From the NCBI GenBank assembly GCA_001941065.1, contig MSHJ01000010.1, forward strand, positions 62,001 through 126,000: a stretch of 64,000 nucleotides of DNA, read 5' to 3'. The DNA comes from Alistipes sp. Zagget8 (GTDB lineage: Bacteria > Bacteroidota > Bacteroidia > Bacteroidales > Rikenellaceae). The translations under genes were made by a program, and so were the position numbers. Positions within the stretch are counted from its first letter, which is position 1, and each line of letters starts with the position of its first letter. This document shows positions 36,602-45,511 of the stretch, one piece after another. The notes under the pieces are model-generated. The model saw nothing but the letters and a program-made list of their open reading frames with translations. It made no database searches and was not told the DNA's origin.

Positions 36602-37795
36602 TTATCGGTTCTCTTTGAATACGCGCCGCACAGCTTCCAGATACCCGTAACCGTTCAGGCTGTCAGGTTCGAGGCAGCTGCCTTCGGCCCATTCGTTCCA
36701 GGCGTTGATCGTAATCAGAGGCGGCTGTTCGGGATGCGCGTCGACATAGGCTTTCGCACGCCGCAGGAATGCCTCGAACCGCGCCGGCGTCGATCCAGTC
36801 ACACAGGGCTGCACCCCTTCAGGATAACGCGGATTCGGGTCCCAGCCGATCGACACGTGCGGGAAATAGGGAACATCGAATTCCCGGTCGAACTTTTCAT
36901 AATAAGCAGAGGCCATATCTCCCCACTCCTGATAATCCCGGTCCGCCGGCGCCAGGTGGCACCACTGGTAGTTGGTCAGGCTCCCGAACCCGAAACGGCG
37001 CACCGTATTCTGCTGGGAAACGGAGGTATCCCCCGCCATACCCGTCGAGGTCGCAGGCAGCAGAAACCAGAGGATCGGCTGGATATGCACCCCCGGCAGA
37101 CCGGCATCGACGCATTTCTGCCGAAACCGGTCGAGAACGGCAATGGCCTCGCCCTCGCCGCCCATCTCACGGATGAAGGTCGAGGTCTCGTAGATGGAAA
37201 AGACCGGCATGCCATCGATCTTATAGTAGTTCGGCAATTTGAAATAGTCCTCGATCAGGTGGTCGGTGATCCGGTCGAACAGCTCCGACGTAACCGGCTC
37301 CGGCCAGTAGACCTTGCTTTTGTCGGGATTGGCCGCATCGAGGTAGGAGGTCATCACGTGGTTGGCCCACATCAGGTAGAACTTCATCTTCCGGTTGTTC
37401 TTCGCCTGCAGGAAACCCTTGTTCAGCACATCTTCCAGAAACGGACGGTCGTCGTACCAATACCAGTCGAAAATGAAGGTATTGACGCCGTATTCGAGGG
37501 CCGTCCGGATTTTTCGCTCCTGCACCTGCGGATCGGCCTCGTCCAGATAGCCCCACAGCGGGACGTGGGGCTGACGGTGCCCGTCGAATTTGGGACGAGC
37601 CTTGTAAACGGCCTCCCATTCGCCGACTCCGTCCGGAAAAATTCCGATCTCCGCGAACCGGGGATCGTCGTGATAGGCCGGCCAGACGAACGCGGCGACA
37701 TCGTATTCGGCGGCAGGAGGTCCGTCCTCCCCGCAGGACGGAGCGGCGAGACACAGCACGCCGGCAAGGGATAAAATCAAGGTCTTCTTTTTCAT
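36602..37795 (-). CDS. GH99-like (WbsX family) lipoprotein
   Basis: 397 residues from MKKKTLILSLAGVLC at 37795; a longer frame starts within uxuA and is rejected. Lipobox APSC. The (beta/alpha)8 domain matches the WbsX / glycoside-hydrolase-99-like group: VAAFVWPAYHDD, a WYWYDDRPFLEDVLNKGF block, YYKIDGMPVFSIYE, IGWDPNPRY and the hallmark ITINAWNEWAEGSCLEPD at the end. Members are found both in O-antigen clusters and in polysaccharide loci; the glycan bond cleaved is uncertain. A paralogue is encoded at 61453. It lies 19 bp after uxuA. Confidence 0.8.
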   Translation of the reverse strand: MKKKTLILSLAGVLCLAAPSCGEDGPPAAEYDVAAFVWPAYHDDPRFAEIGIFPDGVGEWEAVYKARPKFDGHRQPHVPLWGYLDEADPQVQERKIRTALEYGVNTFIFDWYWYDDRPFLEDVLNKGFLQAKNNRKMKFYLMWANHVMTSYLDAANPDKSKVYWPEPVTSELFDRITDHLIEDYFKLPNYYKIDGMPVFSIYETSTFIREMGGEGEAIAVLDRFRQKCVDAGLPGVHIQPILWFLLPATSTGMAGDTSVSQQNTVRRFGFGSLTNYQWCHLAPADRDYQEWGDMASAYYEKFDREFDVPYFPHVSIGWDPNPRYPEGVQPCVTGSTPARFEAFLRRAKAYVDAHPEQPPLITINAWNEWAEGSCLEPDSLNGYGYLEAVRRVFKENR

Positions 37796-37814
37796 AGGGT
37801 TGGGATTAGTGGAT

Positions 37815-39014
37815 TCATAAACTTCGTTCGATGCCCATTTCGAGTCCGCAAATCTCGGCAAAGCCCTTCATGCGGCCCACCAGCGGATAGCCCGGATTGG
37901 AAGAGCGGCCGAAATCGTCGAGCATCCGCAGCCCGTGATCGGGACGGAACGGCATGGCCGTGTCCTGCCGCCCTTCGGCAACGCGGCGGCGCTGTTCTTC
38001 GAGCAGGGCTTTCAGCACGGCGTACATATCCACCGAACCCGTGAGGTGTCCCGATTCGAAGAAACTCCTGGCGCCCAGCTGCTGCGTATTGCGCAGGTGC
38101 ACGAAATGAATACGCGGCCCCAGTTCACGCGCCATGGCCGGCAGGTCGTTGTCAGGACGGGCCGACAGCGAACCGGCACAGAACGTCACGCCATTGACGG
38201 AATCATCGTACTGACGGAGTATCCAGCGGAAATCCTCGATCGTACCGGCTATACGTGGCAGTCCGAGCAACGGAAAAGGCGGATCGTCGGGATGGATGCA
38301 GAGATTGACACCCACCTCCCGGGCCGTCGGACAGACCTCCTGCAGGAAGGCGGCCAGGTGCTCCCGCAGCCGGTCGGGGCCAATGCCGTCGTACCGCGCC
38401 AGATAGCGCAGGAACACCTGTTTGTAATCCTCGCTGTCGCCGACCGTGCCGTTGATGAACCCCTGCGTGACCACGATGATATTATGGGCCAGTTCCTCCT
38501 GCTCCGCAGCACTCATCTCCGCAGCCAGCGCCGCAGCCCGTTCGCACACCTCGGGCGGATAGTCCCCGGCCGCCCCGGGACGCCGGAGGATATGGATGTC
38601 GAATGCGGCGAAACGGTCGTAGTCGAACCGCATCGACTCGGCGCCGCGTGCAGTCGCATAGTGCAGGTCTGTACGCGCCCAGTCGAGCACCGGCATAAAA
38701 TTATAACAGACGGTCCGGATTCCGCAGGCCGCCAGGTTGTGCAGCGACTGCCGGTAATTTTCGATATGCCGGGCACACTCCGCCGTGCGGAGCTTGATCG
38801 CCTCCGATACCGGCAGGCTCTCCACCACACTCCAGCGCATCCCTTCCGCAGCGATGCGGTCCCGTACTTTTTCAATCTCCTCCACAGGCCATATCCTGCC
38901 CGCAGGGATGTGGTGCAGAGCCGTTACGATGCCTTCGGCGCCGATCTGCCGGATCTCCGGCAACGTCACCGCATCACTCTCCCCGAACCATCTCCAGGTC
39001 TTCTCCAATGCCAT
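37815..39014 (-). CDS. uxuA: D-mannonate dehydratase UxuA
   Basis: 399 residues, full length for UxuA. It dehydrates D-mannonate to 2-keto-3-deoxygluconate in D-glucuronate breakdown. Family blocks include MALEKTWRWFGESDAVTLPE, LHHIPAGRIWPVEEI, VCYNFMPVLDWARTDL, NLCIHPDDPPFPLLGLPRI (metal-binding His/Asp), VTFCAGSLSARPDND, IHFVHLRNTQ and MPFRPDHGLRMLDD. Cytoplasmic. It is the first gene of the minus-strand operon and divergent from the AraC gene at 39128. An SDR gene at 53690 may supply the matching fructuronate/mannonate oxidoreductase step, and the GH115 enzymes could supply glucuronic acid. Confidence 0.95.
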   Translation of the reverse strand: MALEKTWRWFGESDAVTLPEIRQIGAEGIVTALHHIPAGRIWPVEEIEKVRDRIAAEGMRWSVVESLPVSEAIKLRTAECARHIENYRQSLHNLAACGIRTVCYNFMPVLDWARTDLHYATARGAESMRFDYDRFAAFDIHILRRPGAAGDYPPEVCERAAALAAEMSAAEQEELAHNIIVVTQGFINGTVGDSEDYKQVFLRYLARYDGIGPDRLREHLAAFLQEVCPTAREVGVNLCIHPDDPPFPLLGLPRIAGTIEDFRWILRQYDDSVNGVTFCAGSLSARPDNDLPAMARELGPRIHFVHLRNTQQLGARSFFESGHLTGSVDMYAVLKALLEEQRRRVAEGRQDTAMPFRPDHGLRMLDDFGRSSNPGYPLVGRMKGFAEICGLEMGIERSL

Positions 39015-39095
39015 AAAATCAAATATTATAATAAATACCCAAAGGTTGAAAATAAAAGAGCCCGAAGCAAGTGCTTTTTTTGCATCTTCTGTTGA

Positions 39096-39103
39096 TATAT
39101 TTG
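39096..39103 (+). promoter_or_regulatory. Putative -7 box of the second AraC gene
   Basis: TATATTTG matches TAnnTTTG, 25 bp upstream of the ATG at 39128. A TTTG lies only 13 nt upstream, too close for a normal -33 element, so the promoter may be activator-dependent. Confidence 0.4.
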
Positions 39104-39127
39104 CATAAGTCCATCAACCCCGCCGCC

Positions 39128-40033
39128 ATGAAAGACGAGATCAAAATTATGTACGAACAGCTGGGCCTGACCAGCGGTTCGCCACTCAAAGTTAAGAAAT
39201 GCGATTACGACTATTTCAAATACCCCTGGCATTTCCACGACGAGTACGAAATCGTCTATATCATCCGGAGCACGGGAACCCGGTTCGCCGGGAACAGCAT
39301 CGAGCCGTTCTCCGACGGAGATTTGGTATTCTTCGGCAGCCTGCTCCCCCACATGTACCGCAACGAAGACAGCTACTACCACGGAAACTCCTCACTGCGC
39401 GTCCACGCCATCACCATCCAGTTTTCCAAGGACTTTTTCAACCACGCAATCCTCAACTATCCCGAATTCTTGAAAATCAAGGAATTGCTCGACATGTCAC
39501 GTTACGGAATCAGCTTCGACACGACGCCGAACGCACCGATCCGGCGCCATATCGAGATGCTGCCCAACAAGACGGGCCTCGACCGCCTGCTGGCGTGCAT
39601 ACACATCCTCTCGATGATGAGCCGCACGACCCACAAGCGGAAACTCAACGACGACAGCGTCGATCTCCGCCTGCCCGCTTACGGGGAATCCCGTATATAT
39701 AAGGTATTGGGACGGCTCAACCGGGATTACATCCACAACATCAATCTGGACGACATCGCCCGGACAGCCGGCATGAACACCAGCGCCTTCTGTCGCTATT
39801 TCAAAGAGAAAACAGGCAAATCGACACTCCAGTACATCAGTGAGTTACGCATCGGATACGCCTGCAAGCTGCTGCTGACGGGCGAACTGACCGTCACACA
39901 GATCTGTTACGAGTGCGGATACAACAACATTTCCAATTTCAACCGCCAGTTCAAAAAGATCACCCGCTTCACCCCCTCGGAGTATATCGAGGAGTTCAAG
40001 CGCAATCCCGGGATGGCCGTACTGCCCCTGTAA
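39128..40033 (+). CDS. AraC family transcriptional regulator
   Basis: 301 residues from MKDEIKIMYEQLG; the frame extends upstream but lies across the promoter. Cupin sensor domain (FKYPWHFHDEYEIVYIIRS, DGDLVFFGSLLPHMYRNED) and a C-terminal AraC DNA-binding domain (INLDDIARTAGMNTSAFCRY, FKEKTGKSTLQYISELRIGY and TQICYECGYNNISNFNRQFK). Placed between uxuA and the large susCD operon, it is the best candidate for controlling both. The effector could be a uronic acid or oligosaccharide, by context only. Confidence 0.92.
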   Translation: MKDEIKIMYEQLGLTSGSPLKVKKCDYDYFKYPWHFHDEYEIVYIIRSTGTRFAGNSIEPFSDGDLVFFGSLLPHMYRNEDSYYHGNSSLRVHAITIQFSKDFFNHAILNYPEFLKIKELLDMSRYGISFDTTPNAPIRRHIEMLPNKTGLDRLLACIHILSMMSRTTHKRKLNDDSVDLRLPAYGESRIYKVLGRLNRDYIHNINLDDIARTAGMNTSAFCRYFKEKTGKSTLQYISELRIGYACKLLLTGELTVTQICYECGYNNISNFNRQFKKITRFTPSEYIEEFKRNPGMAVLPL

Positions 40034-40063
40034 TTTCCCGGGCCGGGTATCACAAATTTTCAC

Positions 40064-40073
40064 ATTTGCAAAT
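40064..40073. promoter_or_regulatory. Palindrome ATTTGCAAAT, possible operator
   Basis: Perfect 10-bp palindrome about 30 bp upstream of the -33 element of the susCD operon. Related ATTTG / GCAAAT words recur nearby (GATCGCAAATTTCATATTTG). It is compatible with a regulator-binding site, but AT-rich words of this kind also arise by chance. Confidence 0.25.
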
Positions 40074-40100
40074 TAAATACAAACGATCGCAAATTTCATA

Positions 40101-40132
40101 TTTGTAATCGGATGGCATTACCTCCATATTTG
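40101..40132 (+). promoter_or_regulatory. Promoter of the polysaccharide utilisation operon
   Basis: TTTG (40101-40104) and CATATTTG (40125-40132) are separated by 20 nt, close to the Bacteroidota -33 TTTG / -7 TAnnTTTG arrangement with one mismatch. It would start transcription near 40140, about 60 bp upstream of the first lipoprotein gene. Confidence 0.6.
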
Positions 40133-40200
40133 CATCAGTGATCACCCGACATAATTTTAACTCAACCCATTTCGGAAACAACCACCTAAAACCGACCCGT

Positions 40201-40701
40201 ATGAAGAAAATTCTGCACTTATTCCTTGTTGGGTCCCTTCTCTTCGTTTCCTGTCAGGACGACGACGAGATGAAGTATGCATCCGTCTATTTTCCGCTGG
40301 CCACCTGGGCCGACGGGAACGGGATTTTCCAGACGAAATTCGACTTCACAAAGGACACCACCTACATCGTCGGAGCCTATTGCTCCGGCAGCATCCTGCC
40401 CGAACACGACATCCATGTGACGATGGAACTCGCCACGGACTCGCTGGCATCCGCCAAACAGGCTTCGGCAGCCATTCAGGCCTACGAACTGCTGCCGGAA
40501 TCGGCCTACTCCGTACAACCCGCCGGCCTCGAATGCACCATCCGCAGGGGAACCGAGCGGGGAGACCTGCTGGTAACGTTCCACACCTCTCAACTCGACG
40601 CGGACAAAAAGTATATTTTACCGCTGCGGATTCAATCGGTATCGGCCTATGAAATCGCGCCCCGATACAATACGCTCTTTTTCGGGATTACAAAACGCTA
40701 A
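40201..40701 (+). CDS. DUF1735-type lipoprotein
   Basis: 166 residues from MKKILHLFLVGSLLFVSC with lipobox FVSC; the frame extends upstream without a signal. The mature part (ASVYFPLATWADGNGIFQT, DLLVTFHTSQLDADKKYILP, then LRIQSVSAYEIAP) has the pattern of the DUF1735 / BT_3987-N domain, common in lipoproteins encoded beside susCD pairs. It is thought to sit at the cell surface as an accessory glycan-binding or scaffold protein. First gene of the long operon, 12 bp before susC. Confidence 0.7.
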   Translation: MKKILHLFLVGSLLFVSCQDDDEMKYASVYFPLATWADGNGIFQTKFDFTKDTTYIVGAYCSGSILPEHDIHVTMELATDSLASAKQASAAIQAYELLPESAYSVQPAGLECTIRRGTERGDLLVTFHTSQLDADKKYILPLRIQSVSAYEIAPRYNTLFFGITKR

Positions 40702-40713
40702 AACTACAAACGA

Positions 40714-43700
40714 ATGAGCAACGCTATAATGCCCAAAGCGTTATGGACGCTTTTATTGTGCCTGTGCCTCGGCACCGGCTACTCCGCCGCACAAAATAAA
40801 AAGGATGTCGCCGTGCACGGGCAGGTTACGGATTCGGCCGGGAGACCGCTCGAAGGCGTGCTGGTCGAGCACAAGGAATCACGGGTGTTCACGCTGACCG
40901 ACCGGGACGGCAGTTTCTCGATGCGGATACCCGGCGATAAATCCTCGCTGATCTTCACGCTGGAAGGATACGCAACCAATCAGGTATACATAGGCGACAC
41001 ACATCGACTGAAAGTCACCCTGCTGGAGGGGGGGGGAAATTCCGACCCTGAAATAGCCCTTCTGTACGGTCGCCAGAACAAGTCCCTGATGACTTCGGCC
41101 GTTGCAACGGTGGACGGTTCGAAACTCACCGATCTTCCGACCACCTACATGAACACGGCCCTGTCGGGCATGGTCCCCGGCATAGCCGCCTCGCAGAACA
41201 GCGGAGCCCCCGGCAGCGACTATTCGTGGCTCTACGTGCGCGGCCTGAGATCATGGCGCAACAGCACGCCGCTCATCCTGCTCGACGGGCATGTCCGCGA
41301 CTTTTCAATCCTCGATCCCAACGAGATCGATCAGATTTCCGTTTACAAAGACGCCGGAGCGCTGGCCGTGCTCGGGCTTCGGGGCTCGAACGGGGCCATC
41401 ATGGCCACCTCCCGCCGTGGCAAAGAAGGCCGCCCCGTGCTGAAATTCAACACGCAGATCACCTTTCAACAACCCATCAAACTGCCGAAATTCCTCGATT
41501 CGCACGATTTCGCCCTGCTGCACAACGAAGCCATGCGCAACGACGGCCGCGCAGGCGAGCAGCGTTACAACGAGGAGGACCTGGCCCTCTACCGCTCGGG
41601 ACAGGACCCCTGGGGACACCCCAACGTCGACTGGGTCGACCAGTCGCTCAAGAACGTGACCGTCGGCCAGAAATACAACCTCAGCATCGAAGGCGGCAGT
41701 TCGGTCGCCAAATATTTCGTCAACCTCTCCTACCGCTCGGAGGAGGGCATCTACAAAACCGACAAGGACATCAACACCTACAAGACGAACGCAAACGCCA
41801 AAATCTACTCCCTGCGTTCGAACGTCGATATTGCGCTGACCAAAAGCATGGACCTCTCGATCAGCCTCTTCGGATTACAGCGCCAGCTCTCCAATCCGGG
41901 AGCGGGCAGCCCGTTCGGCGCGATCTACTCCCTGCCGTCGAACGCCTTCCCCATGTATTACGACAGGAATAAGGTGGCCGGCACCAACGACCTGCGCAAC
42001 AACCCTTACGGCATCCTCAACCACAGCGGCTACACGCGCTATACCCACAGCACGATGGAGGCACAGGCCGAACTGGGCCAGAAACTGGATTTCATCACCA
42101 AAGGTCTCCGCGCACGGGGATCGCTGGCGTTCGATTTTTTCTTCGAGAACAACATCAACCGCAGCAAAAGCTACGTCGTCTACGAATACACGGGCGACAG
42201 AGAAGACGGCAACCCGCTCTTCGACACCTGGGGCGAAGAGAAGAAACAGGCGAACTCCAACTCCTACGGCGCCGCCAAGACCCGTATTTTCGACGTGGAA
42301 GCCGGTCTGGACTACGACCGCAGTTTCGGCAAGCATCTCATAGCCGCCACCCTGTTCTTCAACTACAGCCAGAAATCCGACGACACGCAGAACCTGCCCA
42401 ACACGCACCAGGGGCTGCTCGGACGCGCCACCTACGCCTACGATTCGCGGTATATCGTCGAATTCTCGTTCGGCTACCAGGGGACCGAGCAGATGCCGCC
42501 CCAGAAGCGTTACGGATTCTTCCCGGCAGTTTCGGCCGGATGGGTGCTCTCGGAGGAGTCCTTCATCAAGAACCACATCGGCGACGTGCTGAGCTATTTC
42601 AAGGTACGCGGCTCGTGGGGCATCACCGGCAACGACGCCGGCATCCCCTACTATTTCTACCTGCCGGCATTCATCCGGGCCAACGGCCGTTACACGTTCG
42701 GCGCCGAGCCGCAGAACGTCAACAGCTGGGTAGAGGACGTAAAGCACCAGTACCTGCCCAACGTCACGTGGGAGAAATCCGAAAAAACCAACATCGGCGT
42801 CGACATGCGGCTGTTCAAGAACCACCTGAGCATCAGCGCCGACTATTTCCGCGAATTCACCAGCCAGATCCTGACGCCCCGCAACACGGTCTCGACCCTG
42901 ATCGGTTACGGAACCTCGGGCGGTCCGCTGGGCAACGTCGGCAAGACCTACAACAGCGGATTCGAAGTGGAAGCCGCCTACTCGGGCCGGATCAAGGATT
43001 TCCACTGGACGCTGGGCGGCTACGCCTCTTATGCGCACAACGAAATCCGCTACAACGACGAGCAGCCTTTCGCCTACGACTACCGCAGCGCCGTCGGCTA
43101 TCCCATCAACTCCCAGTACGGATTCCAGGCCAACGGGCTTTACACCAGCGAGCAGGATCGTTATAACAGTCCCAAGACGACCTTCGGAACATCCTATGCC
43201 GGCGACATCAAGTACCGCGACCTGAACGGCGACGGCGTGGTGGACAACCAGGACCAGCACCGGATCGGATACAGCAACCTGGGCGAGATCAACTATGCTT
43301 TCTTTGCCAACGCACAGTACAAGGGCTTCGATTTCCAGGTCATCTTCTCGGGATCCGGCAACCGGGATGCCTATCTTTCGGGCGTGGCGATCCAGGCCTT
43401 CACGAACATCTCCGGCTCGGGCAGCGAAATGGCCGGTAACGTCCGCGACTACCATTGGAACAACCGCTACATCCCCGAAGACCCCTCGACGTGGACCACG
43501 GCGAAATATCCCCGCCTGTCGCTGACCGACCGCGACCACAACTACAAGCAGACCTCCAGCTTCTGGGTCGACGACGCCTCGTTCCTGCGGCTGAAGAACC
43601 TGGTGATCGGCTACACCCTTCCCCTGCGCATTTCGAAAAAGCTGCGCATGTCCAAACTGCGCATCTATTACAGCGGATACAACCTCTTCACCTGGTCCGA

Positions 43701-43791
43701 TATGCGGACCATCGACCCCGAGGATGCTGCCTCCGGAAGCGGATATCCCATCCAGAAATCGTCGAGCATCGGTATAAACATTCACTTCTAA
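40714..43791 (+). CDS. SusC/RagA-type TonB-dependent outer-membrane transporter
   Basis: 1025 residues. Signal peptide ending GYSAAQ, then a carboxypeptidase-like regulatory domain (HGQVTDSAGRPLEGVLVEHK). The plug domain has SGMVPGIAASQNSGAPGSDY, LILLDGHVRDF and NGAIMATSRRGKEGRP; a 22-strand beta barrel ends in KSSSIGINIHF. It imports oligosaccharides with its SusD lid. The usual TonB-box-like VVVVGYGTQ is replaced by EIALLYGRQNKS. A G9 tract at 41028-41036 falls in frame in the linker LLEGGGNSD. It is followed after 4 bp by its susD. Confidence 0.95.
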   Translation: MSNAIMPKALWTLLLCLCLGTGYSAAQNKKDVAVHGQVTDSAGRPLEGVLVEHKESRVFTLTDRDGSFSMRIPGDKSSLIFTLEGYATNQVYIGDTHRLKVTLLEGGGNSDPEIALLYGRQNKSLMTSAVATVDGSKLTDLPTTYMNTALSGMVPGIAASQNSGAPGSDYSWLYVRGLRSWRNSTPLILLDGHVRDFSILDPNEIDQISVYKDAGALAVLGLRGSNGAIMATSRRGKEGRPVLKFNTQITFQQPIKLPKFLDSHDFALLHNEAMRNDGRAGEQRYNEEDLALYRSGQDPWGHPNVDWVDQSLKNVTVGQKYNLSIEGGSSVAKYFVNLSYRSEEGIYKTDKDINTYKTNANAKIYSLRSNVDIALTKSMDLSISLFGLQRQLSNPGAGSPFGAIYSLPSNAFPMYYDRNKVAGTNDLRNNPYGILNHSGYTRYTHSTMEAQAELGQKLDFITKGLRARGSLAFDFFFENNINRSKSYVVYEYTGDREDGNPLFDTWGEEKKQANSNSYGAAKTRIFDVEAGLDYDRSFGKHLIAATLFFNYSQKSDDTQNLPNTHQGLLGRATYAYDSRYIVEFSFGYQGTEQMPPQKRYGFFPAVSAGWVLSEESFIKNHIGDVLSYFKVRGSWGITGNDAGIPYYFYLPAFIRANGRYTFGAEPQNVNSWVEDVKHQYLPNVTWEKSEKTNIGVDMRLFKNHLSISADYFREFTSQILTPRNTVSTLIGYGTSGGPLGNVGKTYNSGFEVEAAYSGRIKDFHWTLGGYASYAHNEIRYNDEQPFAYDYRSAVGYPINSQYGFQANGLYTSEQDRYNSPKTTFGTSYAGDIKYRDLNGDGVVDNQDQHRIGYSNLGEINYAFFANAQYKGFDFQVIFSGSGNRDAYLSGVAIQAFTNISGSGSEMAGNVRDYHWNNRYIPEDPSTWTTAKYPRLSLTDRDHNYKQTSSFWVDDASFLRLKNLVIGYTLPLRISKKLRMSKLRIYYSGYNLFTWSDMRTIDPEDAASGSGYPIQKSSSIGINIHF
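41028..41036 (+). repeat. Poly-G9 tract inside susC
   Basis: Nine consecutive G between the regulatory and plug domains. A one-base slippage would end translation before the plug. In this assembly the frame is open. Confidence 0.85.
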
Positions 43792-43795
43792 GACC

Positions 43796-45475
43796 ATGAA
43801 AAAACTCATCATAACCGCCATAATATCGCTTACGACGCTCTGGTCCTGCGATCTGAATTACGTTCCGCTGGAACAGATGTCGGGCGAAGAGGCCTTCAAG
43901 GACAGCCTGCGTCTGGAAATGTTCGTCAACGACCTGTACGTCTATCTCAACACCGGCGTCCAGTTCAACCGCGTCGGCGGCGCCCTGCTCGACTGCGCCA
44001 CGGACCTGGCCGTATACAGTCCGCTCGGAACCAGCTCGGGCATCAACTCCTACACCCGCGCCACGATGAACGCCGCATCGGGCGGCAACCCCGACGCCCG
44101 CTGGGCGGAGACCTACACCGGCATCCGCAAAGCCAACGTCATCCTGCTCAACATCGATCTCACCGTGGGCCTGTCCCAGGGCAAAAAGAACCAGTATCTG
44201 GGCGAAACGCTGCTCAGCAAGGCACTGATGCACTACGAGCTCGTCAAACGTTACGGCGGCATCCCGATCATGGACAAGATTCTCGACCTGTCGGGCGACA
44301 TCAACATTCCCCGTTCGACGTTCGGCGACTGTGTGGAATACATCGTCCGCCTGTGCGACGAAGCCGCACCGCTGCTGCCCACGAAATATCCGGACAACGA
44401 TTACGGACGCCTGACCCGCGGAGCCGCCTACGGACTCAAGGCGAAGATTCTGCTCATGGCCGCCAGCCCGCTCTTCAACGAAAACCCGATCGAGGGATCG
44501 AACGAGATCCACCGCTACGCCTCGCCCGACCAGGAACGCTGGAAACGGGCCGCCGACGCCGCACGTCAGGTCATCGAACTGAAAAATCCCGACGGCACGA
44601 AGGCTCACGAGCTGTTCCCGTCGTACCAGCGGCTGTTCTTCACCAATTTCGGGAACACCGAATCGATCATCGTCAAATGCCGCAACTTCACCAACGATGT
44701 GGAGGCCGCCAACGGTCCCGCCGGTTACCAGAGCTGCCGGGCCTGCACGAGCATTACGACAGAACTGGTCGATATGTACGAGCTCAAGAGCGGTCGGCTG
44801 CCTTCCGAGGACCCGGACTACGATCCCCAGAAACCCTATGAAAACCGCGATGACCGGTTCTACGCCAGCGTGCTCTATTCGGGTGTGCCGCTCTGGGGCC
44901 GCGAGGTGGAATTCTACACCGGAGGCAAGGACTTCCCCGCGACCATCGGACAGCGCGGCTGCGAGACCGGTTACAGCCTCTACAAGCACATCGACCCCCT
45001 GGCCAGCGTCGTGCCGACCAAGTACACCCTGCACAACCACCAGATACTGCGTTATGCCGAGGTGTTGCTGATCTACGCCGAGGCCATGAACGAATACCTG
45101 GGAACGGGCGACGACGACATGTGCACGGACGGGATGATCTACGACTGCGTCAACGAAGTGCGCCAGCGTGCGGGACTGCCGGCGGTAAGCGGCCTGACCA
45201 AAGGCCAGATGCGGGAGTTGATCCACCGTGAACGCGCCGTGGAGCTGGCCTTCGAGGAGGTGCGCCTCTACGACCTGAAGCGCTGGCGCGAGGCGGAAAC
45301 CGTGCTGAACCGCCCGGTTCACGGAGTCAAAGTGACCGCCGAGGGCGGCACGATCGTCTACGGCGAAGAATTCGTCGTCGAGGAGCGCTCCTTCCCCATG
45401 CGGATGTACTACTACCCCATTCCCCAGTCCGAGCTGGACAAGAACAGCGCACTGGTGGTAAATCCGGGATGGTAA
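43796..45475 (+). CDS. SusD/RagB-type surface glycan-binding lipoprotein
   Basis: 559 residues with lipobox LWSC (LIITAIISLTTLWSC). SusD fold with helical TPR-like hairpins: EEAFKDSLRLEMFVNDLYVY, ETLLSKALMHYELVKRYGGI, GRLTRGAAYGLKAKILLMAA and the C-terminal LRYAEVLLIYAEAMNEYLG, IHRERAVELAFEEVRLYDLK, PIPQSELDKNSALVVNPGW. It forms the outer lid on the upstream SusC transporter. It is separated by 4 bp from susC, and the second susC follows 36 bp later. Confidence 0.95.
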   Translation: MKKLIITAIISLTTLWSCDLNYVPLEQMSGEEAFKDSLRLEMFVNDLYVYLNTGVQFNRVGGALLDCATDLAVYSPLGTSSGINSYTRATMNAASGGNPDARWAETYTGIRKANVILLNIDLTVGLSQGKKNQYLGETLLSKALMHYELVKRYGGIPIMDKILDLSGDINIPRSTFGDCVEYIVRLCDEAAPLLPTKYPDNDYGRLTRGAAYGLKAKILLMAASPLFNENPIEGSNEIHRYASPDQERWKRAADAARQVIELKNPDGTKAHELFPSYQRLFFTNFGNTESIIVKCRNFTNDVEAANGPAGYQSCRACTSITTELVDMYELKSGRLPSEDPDYDPQKPYENRDDRFYASVLYSGVPLWGREVEFYTGGKDFPATIGQRGCETGYSLYKHIDPLASVVPTKYTLHNHQILRYAEVLLIYAEAMNEYLGTGDDDMCTDGMIYDCVNEVRQRAGLPAVSGLTKGQMRELIHRERAVELAFEEVRLYDLKRWREAETVLNRPVHGVKVTAEGGTIVYGEEFVVEERSFPMRMYYYPIPQSELDKNSALVVNPGW

Positions 45476-45511
45476 TCCGAAATTCATTGTCAAATCTGTA
45501 AATCAGCACCG

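Noticed and set aside
41875..43821. Minus-strand frame of about 650 codons antisense to the first susC (others lie antisense to susD, susC2 and the FGE-fold gene)
   Set aside because: Low-complexity V/G/E/R-rich translations opposite well-recognised proteins; shadows.
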